Assembly (NCBI GenBank): GCA_021464245.1
Contig: JADCRB010000011.1
Coordinates: 2,131,226-2,195,225, forward strand
DNA length: 64,000 nucleotides
Source: Carallia brachiata
Taxonomy: Eukaryota; Streptophyta; Magnoliopsida; Malpighiales; Rhizophoraceae
Reading direction: 5' to 3'
The number at the start of each line of letters is the position of its first letter. Position 1 is the stretch's first letter. The notes under the pieces are model-generated. The model saw nothing but the letters and a program-made list of their open reading frames with translations. It was not told the origin of the DNA and searched no databases. Below are positions 1-11,159 of this stretch, one piece after another. Both the position numbers and the translations under genes were made by a program.

Positions 1-680
1 GGGTGGCCCATTTTAGCTGTTATATTTTATATTTAATGGGCGGATCAGGAAGTAACCTAATGTCAGCAAACCGACCAGACCACGGTCGGACCGACCAGAT
101 GCTCTTGTTCGTTTTTTTCGCAGAAAGATGCCGGTTCTGTCTTTTTGGCCTCATGGATCTCGAAAGTTCTGCTCCTCTGTTGACTTGCTTCTCGCCTTTT
201 TCCTAAAAATTTTCTCTCTCTCTCTCTCTTGTTTTTTTTCTTTTCAACACTGATAAATAAATATTAGATTTATTGTACTTCAAGAAAATCACGGAAGTCA
301 ATTGGTTAACTATGCCTAAAATAGCAACCGCTCCAGGTGTCCTACTTATTTTGCTGGCTGCTTTGTATGGTGTCTGACACTCTGCTGTTTTTGTGTAATT
401 TTTAATTAAAAAAATTTAGTATTTATATTTTAATAATTATTCTTATATATATATATATATATATATATTATAACGAATTTATTTATTTTTATAATAAGAT
501 TGATAAAATATAATATAAAAAATTAATTCATAATTTTTTGTTACAAAAATAATAAATATTGTTACAAAAATAATTAAATTTGTCATAAAAAATATATTTT
601 ATATGTATATTATCTGAATACAAAAATATGTGTACGAAACTGAATTATTTGTAATTTTGTCTAATTAAAATTTTCACATG
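1..680. other. AT-rich sequence without a recognisable gene
   Basis: No coding segment of convincing length or composition is visible. It holds a short CT run near 212-229 and a (TA)n microsatellite at about 444-469, followed by generic AT-rich DNA. Confidence 0.6.
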
Positions 681-1455
681 CCTACTTATATTCAAAAGAT
701 GCCCTACTAGTATTTAACAATTAATACTATTAATTAATAAGAAAGAAATTAAGAGTTAGAGAATTTGAGAATTAGAATGTGTCTTAAATATAATAAATAA
801 TTAATTTTAAATAATAATATTTATATTTTACATAATAAAATTAAATACTTAAATTTTTTATTAAGTAAATATAAATATTATTATTTAAAATTAACTATTT
901 ATTATATTTTAAATAAATTCTCTAATTTTAAAATAGTACTCTAGTCAATAAAGGAGTTATGCAGTATTTTTGACCATTCATTTTTTAAGTTAATCTTTTG
1001 AAAGACGAAGACCAAAAAAAAAAATTTGGTTTATAAGGTCCGAAAAATCATATGGGTGTATCCATCAAATTCAAGGTTTATTTGGCCAATCAATTTGGTG
1101 GGACATAGCATAACACATTAGTTTTGACTTCAAAGGCGCTGTTTAGACACAGTTATTAGTCATAAGATTGCATGTGGCCATTATCACGGCCACGTTCCTT
1201 GGTTCATTAATCTTCACGTAAGATCGGAATTCATTTGAGGGGGTAGTTACTGTGCTAGAATTAATTTGTCCGGACACTATTTCTAGAATGTAACTAATTA
1301 TTGGTATACTCACGTCGAATTTTTTCAGAAAATTATTTTTTTAATGAATTACAAAATTAAAATATAAAATTAAATAAGTGTTATTTTAAAATATAAAATA
1401 TATATTATATATAATATATACTAAAATAAAACAACTCTTTTTCTTCAAAAAATTT
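681..1455 (+). repeat. Left copy of a ~0.78 kb direct repeat
   Basis: This stretch matches 7521-8298 in the same orientation, over its whole length and with scattered substitutions and small indels. The best-preserved part is about 970-1270 (partner 7815-8115), which holds a shared palindrome around a tggcca/tggcca pair near 1173-1190. The ends do not start TG or end CA and no primer-binding site follows, so these are not obvious LTRs. A segmental duplication of a non-coding, perhaps promoter-like, block is the simpler reading. Confidence 0.8.
752..942. mobile_element. MITE-like inverted repeat (copy 1)
   Basis: The left arm (from agagttagag, through a long TAAATATAAT-type stretch) is the reverse complement of the right arm ending at 942, with about 80 bases pairing around a short AT-rich centre. 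There is no coding capacity. The same element sits at the matching place in the second direct-repeat copy, so it was present before that duplication. Confidence 0.6.
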
Positions 1456-2872
1456 TTTTTCTTAAAAATATCAATACAATTACATTTAACATGAAACCGA
1501 TTGCATTTTGTTCTTAGCATATAAGACAAATGAAATTAGCAATCTTTATTGTTCATTTTAATGGTACATTAGCACCACAAAAGCCTTGCTTCTCTTTCCC
1601 CATGTTCCTAATCATTTAGACATGGAAGCAGTCTCGAAACATTCTTGAACTATTTTCTTTTTTTTTTTTTTTTTGGTCAGAACACTATTTTCTTCTTCAG
1701 GTTAATTAGTTGCAATGAGACCTAGACAACCGACCATTACATTCTGTTTGAATAAAAAAAAAAAAAAGAAAGTGAAAAATGAGACAGAGGACGTTAGTGC
1801 TCAAAAATTTTTCATCATATTTTATCTTTGGTAAAGGGTAATCAGCAAAAAAAAAAAAAAAAAAAAGGCTAAAAATCTGTTTTTGAACTTTGGTGGAAAG
1901 TGAAGAGAAGAAAATTAATATACATGATAATCCAACCCTTCATAGTAAAAATATTATATGTATACAATAGAAAAATAGAGTTAGTTAATGAAAGTATTAG
2001 AGAAATCAACAATATTCCTCCCAATTTAAGGATGAATGAATTTGACCCAATTTTCTCTTTCCCATAAAACATTTTTCAAATACAAGAGGTAATCACTTTC
2101 CATCTATTTTTCTCTCCCTCTCTTCCTTTTTCTCTTTCTAAAACACAAAGTTATTTATGAACTATATTAAGTACTATTGAACAAAAGTTCACTCATAGCA
2201 TGCCCTAATTCTTATATTGTAAGTAGAGCAACACTACATCCCTTCAAATAGATAGTAATAAGTAATTACACAGTCTTATCTAATGACATTTGATAATTTT
2301 TTTTTTGTTTTTCATAAATTCAATTATCAAACGATGTATATCACTTTGTTACTACTTTAAAACTATTTAAATGAAACTACCAAATTCTTTCCTTATAAGT
2401 ATATGTTGTGTATTTATCGAATGGTCAACCAATCCACATCCATTTAAGATCCATTTGTTTGTTAAGAAAAATGAAATTTTAGAATATCATTTGTCGAGGA
2501 GAATGAAATTCTAGAGCATCATTTTCTATTCTGATGTTTAGTTGTAGTATTACAAATATTTGTCTGTGTTTAGTGAAATTTTGTCAAATGAAATACTGAA
2601 AATTTGACTTTTGTCAAATTTCTCTTTTCTTCTTTTTGTCTTTCTCCCTATCATTTACTCTATCTCATCTCTCTCATCTCTCTCTCTTTCCCCCCAATCT
2701 TCCTCTCTCTCGCTCTCTCTCTCTCTCCCTCTATCGCTCTCTAAATCTCTCTCTCTATGCATTTAGAGATTAAAGCTCGTACATAAATAGTTTTTTATTA
2801 ACAATCTTTCCCCCTCAACTCAAGTTTCCCACAACTCTTGACAGCGCCAGCTTCTTCTCTGTCCCTCCTAAT
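1456..2872. other. AT-rich non-coding stretch with homopolymer and CT runs
   Basis: No gene recognised. Features are a T run near 1658-1674, A runs near 1757 and 1850, and a pyrimidine-rich CT microsatellite at about 2630-2760 just ahead of an exon-like block. Confidence 0.5.
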
Positions 2873-3360
2873 ATGGCAACACCAATGGGATCAACTACTT
2901 TCTCGACCAACACTATAAAGTAAGTTTCAACATTTTCTCTCTGTTAACTACTACCCATTCATATACTTTGTCTACTTGTTTGATATTGGAATTCTGTTGG
3001 CAATAAAATAGTGCACTTATATTTTGCAATCCCTTTTTTTGGCATGAAAATGCAAGCACTCACTCTATTTTTTGCTTCGCTAGCGTACCCAATCTCGCGT
3101 TCGCGCTTGTCCAACAGATGGACGCTTTCTCAATGAGGATCATAGGAGTTGGGTTTTTTTTGGTCTCCACCACTACCACCAACAACATTGCTCCAAGTCA
3201 ACGCTACCATCATCAGGCTGATTAAGGACCAGTTGAACAACATGTCATAGAAACTCAAGGAGATTGATACCCACTTCCTGACCCTAGTGGCTCTTGTTTC
3301 ACGCCTTACGAACTACACAGACGCCTGGTCATGGTTGCAGAGCTGTGGGATATGCATGGG
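2873..3360 (+). pseudogene. Exon-like remnant of an unrecognised gene
   Basis: An ATG at 2873 opens a 16-codon exon-like segment ending at a consensus GTAAGT donor at 2920. After a pyrimidine-rich stretch, an acceptor near 3081 or 3117 leads into a reading with QQMDAFSMRIIGVG, then in shifted frames a helix-like segment containing IIRLIKDQLNNM. At least one in-frame stop (about 3247) and frame changes are present. Composition and splice signals suggest a real gene once existed or was captured by a transposon. I do not recognise the family. Confidence 0.3.
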
Positions 3361-4743
3361 GAGGCGAATGCAGTAGGGGCTAAGGTCCGAGCGGTAGTCC
3401 ACGGTGGACAAGAGGTAGGGACCAGTAGACCTTCTTAGGCCCCATTGACCTAGGAAAAATGATTCAAGGTCAGGTGGACTTTGAAGCACTTTTGCCGTCA
3501 TACCCACGTTCTAGCTTCGGTCACTAAGTTCTATGTCTACTTTTTATTAGCTTGTGATGTTGGTAAGTTAGTGTTTGTGTTAAGCATTTGCCTGAGACAT
3601 TAATGACCAAAAGGACCTATAAATGCATGGTTGGCTCCGCTGGTTCTAGAACTATTAGTAGGAATGAAATTAAATACGTATGATGATTATTGAATCCTTT
3701 AGCAGTACAAGCATATGGGTATATATTAACTATAACAAGAACGACAAACTGTCGAGCATGTTGGTTCCAAAATATGTAACTGCTAGAGTTACGTGGAAAC
3801 CAAATTGGACCATCTAGTTTACGCCTGCCTTGCTACCTCATCCGAAATAAGTATGCAAATACAAGGCAATTAGAAGGTGACCTTTGTTCATTACACCCAT
3901 TAAACCAATTCTCTTTCAAACTAAGGCCCACATTGCATAGAGTTAAGGTTAGGTTAAATGCACGATGGGTAATTTAGAGTTTTGGTTTGCCCTAACACAA
4001 CTTAATAACATGAAACTATTACTAACCCAACATCTTCTCGTGGCCCACTAATTAAACTGTATCTTACAAAAAATTGGGCTCGATGTGCCCATTATGTAGC
4101 CTATTTGTTCAACAACTCTCCAACAAATTTAAAGCTCCATAACTTGTCGGCCGCTATATGTCTTTTGTCTTATGGAAAAGAAAATTGAGTAATTATAGTT
4201 TACGAGGCCAATAAACCACCTTCATTTCACCCAAACAAAAAAAAATTAAGAATCAACCAACAAACATAACTTTCTACAATTTTCACTGGCAGAAACGTTC
4301 GTCTCATATTAAAGTACTTTACTGTTTACTTTGTGCTTTCATATACCCTTTCTCCGATTTTGGGGACCCAATTCTGCAAGCCTTTATGCCAGCCTATCCA
4401 AGGCCATTCGAAATTGCATGTGCTTGTTATATGCTTGTTTTTATTTCACAACCACGTAACTTGTAAATCAAATTGACTATGTTTGGGGCCTTCAATCAGT
4501 CTCTCGGACAAAAATATGCACTGGTGCCCCACTAAAATCAATCGATGTTGCTACTACATCTATGCTAGCCCATGGCTTTCGCAACAATTTATCATTTTCA
4601 AATTTATTATATTCAATACAAGGTACATATTCAAATACACAAAAGGATTCTACCCAGTACAATGATCTTCATAGGTCTTGCATAAACAATGACATGTCCC
4701 ATTTCCAAACTTCTAATGCTGATTATGCCAATAAACCTCCACC
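3361..4743. other. No gene recognised
   Basis: Mixed-composition DNA without a convincing reading frame on either strand. It lies downstream of the C-terminal exon of the minus-strand gene remnant that ends at 4744. Confidence 0.5.
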
Positions 4744-6800
4744 TCACTCATCTTCTTGCCTCTTTCTCTTCCTAGAAACCACTCGTTCCAAGCTGGACTG
4801 TCCCTCTTGGTGATTATCAATTGGACTTATTGGCATTGGATCAGTGTGCCCTTGTGCCAAAGCCATTACATTCCTTTCAAATTCTTGTCTTAATGATGTC
4901 ACATGCTTTGCCATTAGCTTCAAGGCCAATCTCTGCAAATTTGGACAACTCTGCACATAAAAAGAACAACATCGTAGCATTTTACAAAGAAGCAACCAAA
5001 TCGAACTATGAAATTGTAAACTTACTAGTTCTACTTGGCCACTTATGATTTGTATGTCTCTTGAGTCAAAATTCTCCAGCAGACCATAGTCAACACCTAT
5101 TGCCTATGTGGTTATATTAAATTTCACGTACATTACATACACGGGGGAACCCCATGACAGCTTTGGTAAGACAATGGCAAAATGAACAAGTAGTGACACA
5201 TCACTTTAAGTTTCTCAATCACCAAATATTTGACATCATGATATACAACTTATTACTCTACAAAGTTATTTACCTCTTTTAGATAGACCTTTGCATACTC
5301 CTGCTTAATACTGACCCTTCATCACAGACGGATCGTGTCCCAAAACTCAAGGGGATGTACATTTACTAGTCTACTTAAGAATTTCTAAAAAGAAATCACT
5401 CGAAATAGAAAACCTACAACCATTAAACAATGAATAATAAGAAACCTTGTTAAACATAAAACATATACACCTAAAGTGATCAAAACTTATCGTTTGGCTT
5501 ACTCAACAAAAACAACATGCAACCACCAATACTACTTTTCCAAGCCTCAGCCACAGAGGATGACCGTCCTCTTTCTCCCTATTTAAACCGTCTCACCTCC
5601 TCACACAACTAAGTTAAAACAAAGTCGCCCCAATTGTACCTCTTCGGATCTAACACATCAGCGATGGCACTGTAAAGCTTCAAAGATAGGGTGTTTGACA
5701 ATATGGGGCACAACACAAAACTGAGTGCAAGTAACAAAAGCACTTGCTTCGTCATAACTTTATCTCCACTAGTTTGTAAAATTAACCTAAGAGCATTAAA
5801 ATTGGGCTTCTTCGCCTTGCCCTGCCGATTCTTTTTATAGGCTTGCAAGAGCTTGGCACTATACTGCCATTGATAGGTGCAGGGTTTGGCCTCCCAAACA
5901 CGTCCATCAATTGAACAACATCTTCAACAACAATAGCAAGCTTCTCTCCTTTCACAACCAACTTATATGTCCTTGGGTCAAAATGTCCCAAAAGCTTTAT
6001 GATGAACTTCTTCGACATGTTGCCACAACTTACACGACATAAATGTTCAAATCCCATTTCTCTAATAAGGTGAAGAACATTAAAATTTTCCTCTATCTTT
6101 TTCACAGCACGCATTACTTGCTGCGACACACATCTAGAGCAAGAAACAACTTACAAACACCTAGGCCTTAATTACATACAATATTTAACCTACATTTAAA
6201 CATTCAATAGAATTTACCTAACCCTTTTTGTCACGACTAGGAGTTGATCCTAAGGCCTTTTTGCCAACATTTGCTCCTTCGTTCAAAGCTTCAACTTACT
6301 TTGGTAATAATCCATCTACTCCTTACTTAGTGCTGTCCATGCATTTCCTAATGCTACCTACAAAATTTGTACCACTGCAATACAGTAAACATGCAGTCAC
6401 TATTTCTGTTACCTCATATGTACGTAACATCAACGCATGAATTATCACTTACGAATGCCCTCTTCCTGCCTTCATGGCCCAAGCTAGTGTGGATGTTTGC
6501 CATATAACACTTAATGTACATTTTTAGAGTTCCTACATTAGTGCAATTTACACCCATTGTCCAATTCTAAACTACAAAGTTTCACACTTACTTGAAAACA
6601 CTGTATGCAGTAACTGGTTTTCTACCCACGGCCTTCTCATTCCTACCTTCTGTAACTTGTGCTATTGTTGTTGTTATGTCAGGGTCGTGTGGCCCTTCCA
6701 AATCCACTGTAGTTTTACCTACCTCTATATCCAGAAGCCTTTTTACGCGGTTGCCTGCTACTCTTCTTTACACATTCAATTTTTCCTCCTCGTATATAAG
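4744..6800 (-). pseudogene. Broken multi-exon plant-mobile-domain / Ulp1-transposon-type gene
   Basis: Reading 6800 to 4744 on the minus strand gives several exon-like blocks with good splice signals. One block, with LLDIEVGKTTVDLEGPHDPD, ends at a GTAAGT donor near 6592. A short block ends at a second GTAAGT donor near 6452. A core block at about 6130-5610 contains MGFEHLCRV, LLGHFDPRTYKLVVKGEKL and, after a frame change, SAIADVLDPKRYNWGDFVLT. A C-terminal exon at 4950-4744 follows a classical polypyrimidine-AG acceptor and ends in a basic RKRKRQ cluster. The core resembles the aminotransferase-like plant mobile domain found in Ulp1-carrying plant transposons and some host genes. Frame changes, a stop after the NWGDFVLT block and a double TGA near 5330 indicate a broken copy. 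No transposase or protease catalytic motif was seen. The family call is from memory of motif style. Confidence 0.45.
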
Positions 6801-7520
6801 GCACCTACCCTCACATTTTCATTTATCTCAGCTTGCGGCGAATGTCCAAGTACCACTCCCACTTTATATAAGATTTACAACTACCAATATCCAGTACCAT
6901 TAATTGAAGTGAATTGTGGTCTTCCATTAGGAGCCACAAATTAAGATGCACTTTCTATTGTCCTTCACCTTGCTGCTATAATATTTATTTGCCTTAGATA
7001 CACGACTCAGTACAGCTAACATACCCTATGAATTTCCTGTAATCAAAACTGACCATTGCCACTTTTGTTTTCAAAAACCATGTTCATTGTCTGGTCAGGA
7101 TTTTAATTCAACCGAAATGTTACAATTAGAATAATGTTCACCTACACTATCATGATTATTAATTACATATTTATAGTAGTTCATTACATGATCAAAGTTC
7201 GAGACCATGTGCAATGTCCTTCATTTTTATTTGTTACAATGTTAATTTTTCTAGACCTAAATATTGGATGAGCTTCAATCCTGACTATGTGATTAATTAA
7301 AAATTCATTATGCCTATATTTTTAATGAGAAAATGTAGTTGTTATCAAGAAATTTTACAAAGAAAGCACGTATGTAATAAATCAGATATCTAAGCAAGCG
7401 GAAATTGTTAGGTATTATTTACGTTTGTGAAAAAAGAAAATTTGGGTACTCAATTAAAGTGTATTTAGAATTCAAATGTAAAAAAGTGAAAGGTTTAGGA
7501 TTAAAAAAATGTATATATAT
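6801..7520. other. No gene recognised
   Basis: AT-rich spacer between the upstream end of the mobile-domain gene remnant and the second direct-repeat copy. No supported coding sequence. Confidence 0.5.
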
Positions 7521-8298
7521 CCTACTTATATTAAAAAAATGCACTGCTGGTATTTGACAATTAATACTATTGATTAGTAGGAAAGAAATTAAGAGTCAAA
7601 AAATTTGAGAATCAAAAAGTATTTTAAATATAACAAATAGTTAATTTTAATTAATAATATTTATATTTTACATAATAAAAATTTAATACTTGATTTTTTT
7701 TATATAAAATATGAATGTTATTACTTAAAATTAACTGTTTGTTACATTCTAAATGAATTCTCTAACTCTAAAATGGAACTCTAATTAGTAAAAAAGTTAC
7801 GACAGTATTTCTGACCATTCATTTTTTAAGTTAATCTTTTGAAAGACAAAGACTCCAAAAAAAAAAAAGGTTTATAAGGTCCGAAAAATCATATGGGTGT
7901 ATCCATCAAATTCAGAGTTTATTTGACCAGTCAATTAATGGGACATAGTATAACACATTAGTTTTGACTTCAAAGACGCTGTTTAGCAATTGTTATTAGT
8001 CATAAGATTGCATGTGGCCATTATCATGGCCACGTTCCATGGTTCATTAATCTTCCCGTAAGATCGGAATTCATTTTAGGGCGTAGTTACTGTGCTGGAA
8101 TTAATTTGTTCGGACACCACCTTCAAATGTAACTAATTACTGGTATCATGCAACTATATTGAATTTCTTCGGAAAAAAATTTTAAGAAATCACAAAAATA
8201 AAATCTAAAATTAAATGAGTATTATCCTAAAATATAAAGTACACATCTCATGTTTGATACACTAAACAAAAAAAATCTTTTTCTTTGAAAAAATTTTT
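7521..8298 (+). repeat. Right copy of the ~0.78 kb direct repeat
   Basis: Partner of 681-1455 in the same orientation. Similarity starts at cctacttata and ends just before a LINE fragment at about 8299, suggesting the LINE landed at, or truncated, this edge. Confidence 0.8.
7592..7782. mobile_element. MITE-like inverted repeat (copy 2)
   Basis: Same inverted-repeat element as 752-942, at the same relative place in the duplicated block. The arms pair through TAAATATAAC/GTTACATTCT-type segments and there is no coding capacity. Confidence 0.55.
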
Positions 8299-9150
8299 AA
8301 ACTGCTGGACCGGGGAAAATCAGGCTTATTAGCGAGAGAGTTTTCACCAAATTAAGTCAAGACTGCTCTGTTTGATATGGGGCCCATAAGGCCCCTGGGC
8401 CTGATGGGTATCAAGCAAGGTTCTACCATGGCCGCTGGGGGTGTGTGGGTGAATTACTTATCACTTATCACTAAACTAATAGTTGCAAGACTTAAGCCTC
8501 TGCCGAAGGCAAATTTTAGATAACATTGTCATTCTGCAAATAGTGCATTCTTTGCAGTGTTTGAAGGGTAGGAAATATGAAATGGTACTGAAATTGGATC
8601 TAGAGAAAGTATATAATAGAATGAGTTGGGGTTTCATTCGTGATAACCGGAATGAGCCCCACCTTCCCAGCAGCCTAGTCAACCTTGCAATGGAGTGTGT
8701 AACTTCTCCAATAATGAATATAATACAAAATGGCTCCCGTTCCAATTCTTTTCAGCCTACAAGAGGGTTGAGGCTGGGAGATCCCCTATCTCCTCACCTC
8801 TTTGTTTTTTGCTTGGAGAAATTGTCCTCCTAATTGACAATACAATGCATGAAGGAGCTTGGAAACCATTTCGGCTATCTAACCAAGGGCCATCACTCTC
8901 CCACTTGCTATTTGCTGACGATTTGATACTTTTCAGTACGGCAAATGAGCACCATTTATAAGTTATTAAACATTGTTTGATGTTTTTGGCTCATATTCTG
9001 GATAGAAAATTATTGTCAATGAATCCAGGGTATACTTTTCGAGGAAATACTTCGCAAACATTGGCTCGGAGACTGAGTCATGATTTGGTTATTATGGTTA
9101 CAGAGGATATTGGCGGGTACTCGGGGGTTTAGAGTCTCACAGGCCACCTA
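8299..9150 (+). mobile_element. Degenerate LINE (L1-type) reverse transcriptase fragment
   Basis: In successive plus-strand frames the sequence shows landmarks of non-LTR ORF2 reverse transcriptase in the right order. These are an APGPDGYQARFY block (about 8390-8430), LITKLIVARLKPL, RRQILDNIVILQ with KLDLEKVYNRMSW (8483-8650), PTRGLRLGDPLSPHLF (about 8755-8810) and the catalytic FADDLILFS (about 8908-8937). Stops and frame changes separate the blocks, and the endonuclease and 3' tail are missing, so it is a dead fragment. It adjoins the end of the 7521-8298 repeat. Confidence 0.85.
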
Positions 9151-9873
9151 TAAAGCCATTTAAGATTGTGTTCAATCTAGCATGGGAGGTTGGAAAGCAA
9201 ATGTCCTATATTATAAATATAGAATAAAAATCCTATACTGAATAAGGATTTTAAGCTGGATATAGGTTAGTATTAAGTTCATACAATTGCGATTAAAAAA
9301 TTTAAGAATTTGATTTTAGTCAATAAATTGTAGTAAGAAGTTGGTATAATAGGAAGAAAAGTTTGTGACCATCGCCTTTTTATATCAATTATTTTCTCCA
9401 CAATTACTCTTCAAAAAAAAAAAAATCTACCCAAGACGATAACGATTACTTTATTTTGCAGTACAAAATATCCTAAAAAGCCAAAACTCACTCAAGAAGA
9501 TTAGAATCGCAGATTGTTAAATGCTCAAATCAACCTTGTTTCTGTCCTCATCCCTAAATTTATCTCGATCCTAAATTCCTTCAGCATCAATAATTAATTG
9601 ATATAAATATTGATGACTAATTAATATATGCATATTGATCGATAATTTTAGTTTGTTTTGTAGCTTTTTTCGTAGGCCGCCTCATTGACAGGAAATTGTT
9701 GATAGTGCTCGGCAATTCTTTCCAGGAATAAAGAAGAGATAACACATATGATTCAATGCTTACATAATTCATCAAGATACACGAAACAGTTACTGAAATG
9801 AAGTTTTCACAAACACCCATACACACACACTATAGCCATATGAATATATCAACCAACCAAGATCACACCAAAT
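9151..9873. other. 3' flank of the first dirigent gene, no gene seen
   Basis: AT-rich DNA between the LINE fragment and the stop codon of the minus-strand dirigent gene. It should contain that gene's 3' UTR and polyadenylation region, but I could not place the cleavage site. Confidence 0.5.
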
Positions 9874-11046
9874 TTACTCAGAGAGGTAAACATTAAAGTG
9901 CATGATTGTGTCCACACCATCGGTTGTGTGTTGGTCCTCCTGATGAAGTGTCTCAACAGTAGCAAACCCTTTTGCGTGCTCATACTTTCCGGTGCCACCG
10001 ATCACCGCAATCTGCGACTCAGGTGAGGCAGTCCTATGCACCCCAAACAAGCTGATTGTATCATATTCAAGACCATGATTTTCACCACCATGCAATAACA
10101 GAGTTAATGCCATGGTATGGCTAGACCCATCCAATGAGCTCGCCAAGTAGAAGCCCTGTGCTTTCCCCATCACAGCAGATCCCAACTCGTGCCCTTCTGT
10201 CAACTCGTCGTCGATGACCGTGATCGAGCCAAACATGAGTTTTTGCAAGGCGGAGCCAGCCGGAATCTGGCCAGCGGTGACAAAAGGCTGGTTGTTGGAA
10301 TTGACAACGTTGTTGTTGTTGCCGGTATTTTGCAGGATGGTGCTGGGTTGGGCGCCGTTTAGGCCTGTAAGGAGGGGGGCGGTGTTGGGGTTTATCAGGT
10401 TGTTGAGGTTGTTGATGTTGACAAGCGGAGTTCCACCCTGGAGTGGGAAGAAGTTGTTGTTTGGTACCGAGAAAGGAATGCCGTTGATGTCAGTGCGGGC
10501 AATGAGGCCGGTGACAACCCTGACTGATGGGTGGGAACCTCCTAGGATGTCATGCATGAAGAATGACAGTGTTGGAGAGGTGGTGGCGGCGGTCGTTTGA
10601 GGGCCAGCAGGTTTTCCCACGGTGGCAGCGGTGCCCACAGTGGGGGCTGCAGGTACAGTACTTGAAGAAGTTGCTGTGGGGATGGTGGCAGCTGGTAGTG
10701 GCGATGCTACGTTGACAGGAGGAGGAGTGGTCACTGACGGCTCCTCCTCCACTGGCGGCGCTGCGCTGGCAGGGATGTCAGTTTCAGGGAGTGGCGGATC
10801 GGCCTCCTCATCTGCTGTGGCTACAGGGGAAATCGAAGGGGGGTTGGCTGCGGGGAATTGGCCACTCGGAAGCGTAGTGGTAGGAGGAGGGACTACAGTT
10901 GGTGTGGCAGGTGGGTCCACGACCACTGGATCGTGGCCTTCCAGTTCATCAAGGATTCTTGCTGCATTGGCGCACAAGATGCCCAAGAAGAAGAGATAGA
11001 TGATGGCTTTGATTGCTTTGGTGCTTAGGAGAAATGGCTTGGCCAT
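9874..11046 (-). CDS. Dirigent protein with Pro/Thr-rich N-terminal extension (DIR9/DIR10-ESB1 type)
   Basis: Intact single-exon 390-aa frame. Residues 1 to about 28 form a signal peptide (hydrophobic AIIYLFFLGILCANA), so the product is secreted to the cell wall. Residues ~38-155 are a low-complexity Pro/Thr/Ala linker. The dirigent domain follows from LSFFMHDILGG (~157) to the C-terminal FNVYLSE, with GKAQGFYLASSLDGSSHTMALTL-like and AVIGGTGKYEHAKGFATVETL-like core blocks. An Asn-rich insertion lies within it at about 200-260. Dirigent proteins are beta-barrels that control stereoselective phenoxy-radical coupling; long-linker members such as Arabidopsis ESB1/DIR10 act in Casparian-strip lignin deposition. 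Subgroup placement rests on architecture and on the neighbouring MAGL gene. A TATA-like box lies ~105 bp upstream. The ATG precedes a good signal peptide. Confidence 0.9.
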   Translation of the reverse strand: MAKPFLLSTKAIKAIIYLFFLGILCANAARILDELEGHDPVVVDPPATPTVVPPPTTTLPSGQFPAANPPSISPVATADEEADPPLPETDIPASAAPPVEEEPSVTTPPPVNVASPLPAATIPTATSSSTVPAAPTVGTAATVGKPAGPQTTAATTSPTLSFFMHDILGGSHPSVRVVTGLIARTDINGIPFSVPNNNFFPLQGGTPLVNINNLNNLINPNTAPLLTGLNGAQPSTILQNTGNNNNVVNSNNQPFVTAGQIPAGSALQKLMFGSITVIDDELTEGHELGSAVMGKAQGFYLASSLDGSSHTMALTLLLHGGENHGLEYDTISLFGVHRTASPESQIAVIGGTGKYEHAKGFATVETLHQEDQHTTDGVDTIMHFNVYLSE

Positions 11047-11149
11047 TTTAGCTAGCGACTACTGCTCAAGAGAGAAGTTATTGCTCGAGAGAAAGTATAA
11101 TTCTGAAAGAGCACTGATTTTGATGGAAAAGCCATGGGTCCAATTAAAG

Positions 11150-11158
11150 TTATATATA
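11150..11158 (-). promoter_or_regulatory. TATA box of the first dirigent gene
   Basis: A TATATATA element about 105 bp upstream of the ATG at 11046, in the minus orientation. A start roughly 30 bp downstream would give an ~80-nt leader. Confidence 0.6.
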
Positions 11159-11159
11159 G

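Noticed and set aside
681..8298. Reading the two direct repeats as LTRs of a 7.6 kb retroelement
   Set aside because: No TG/CA ends, no primer-binding site or polypurine tract, and the interior gene is intron-bearing and of DNA-transposon type.
10214..10999. Plus-strand open frames of 125-128 codons opposite the dirigent gene
   Set aside because: They are antisense shadows created by the Pro/Thr/Ala-rich codons of the real minus-strand gene; no family motifs.
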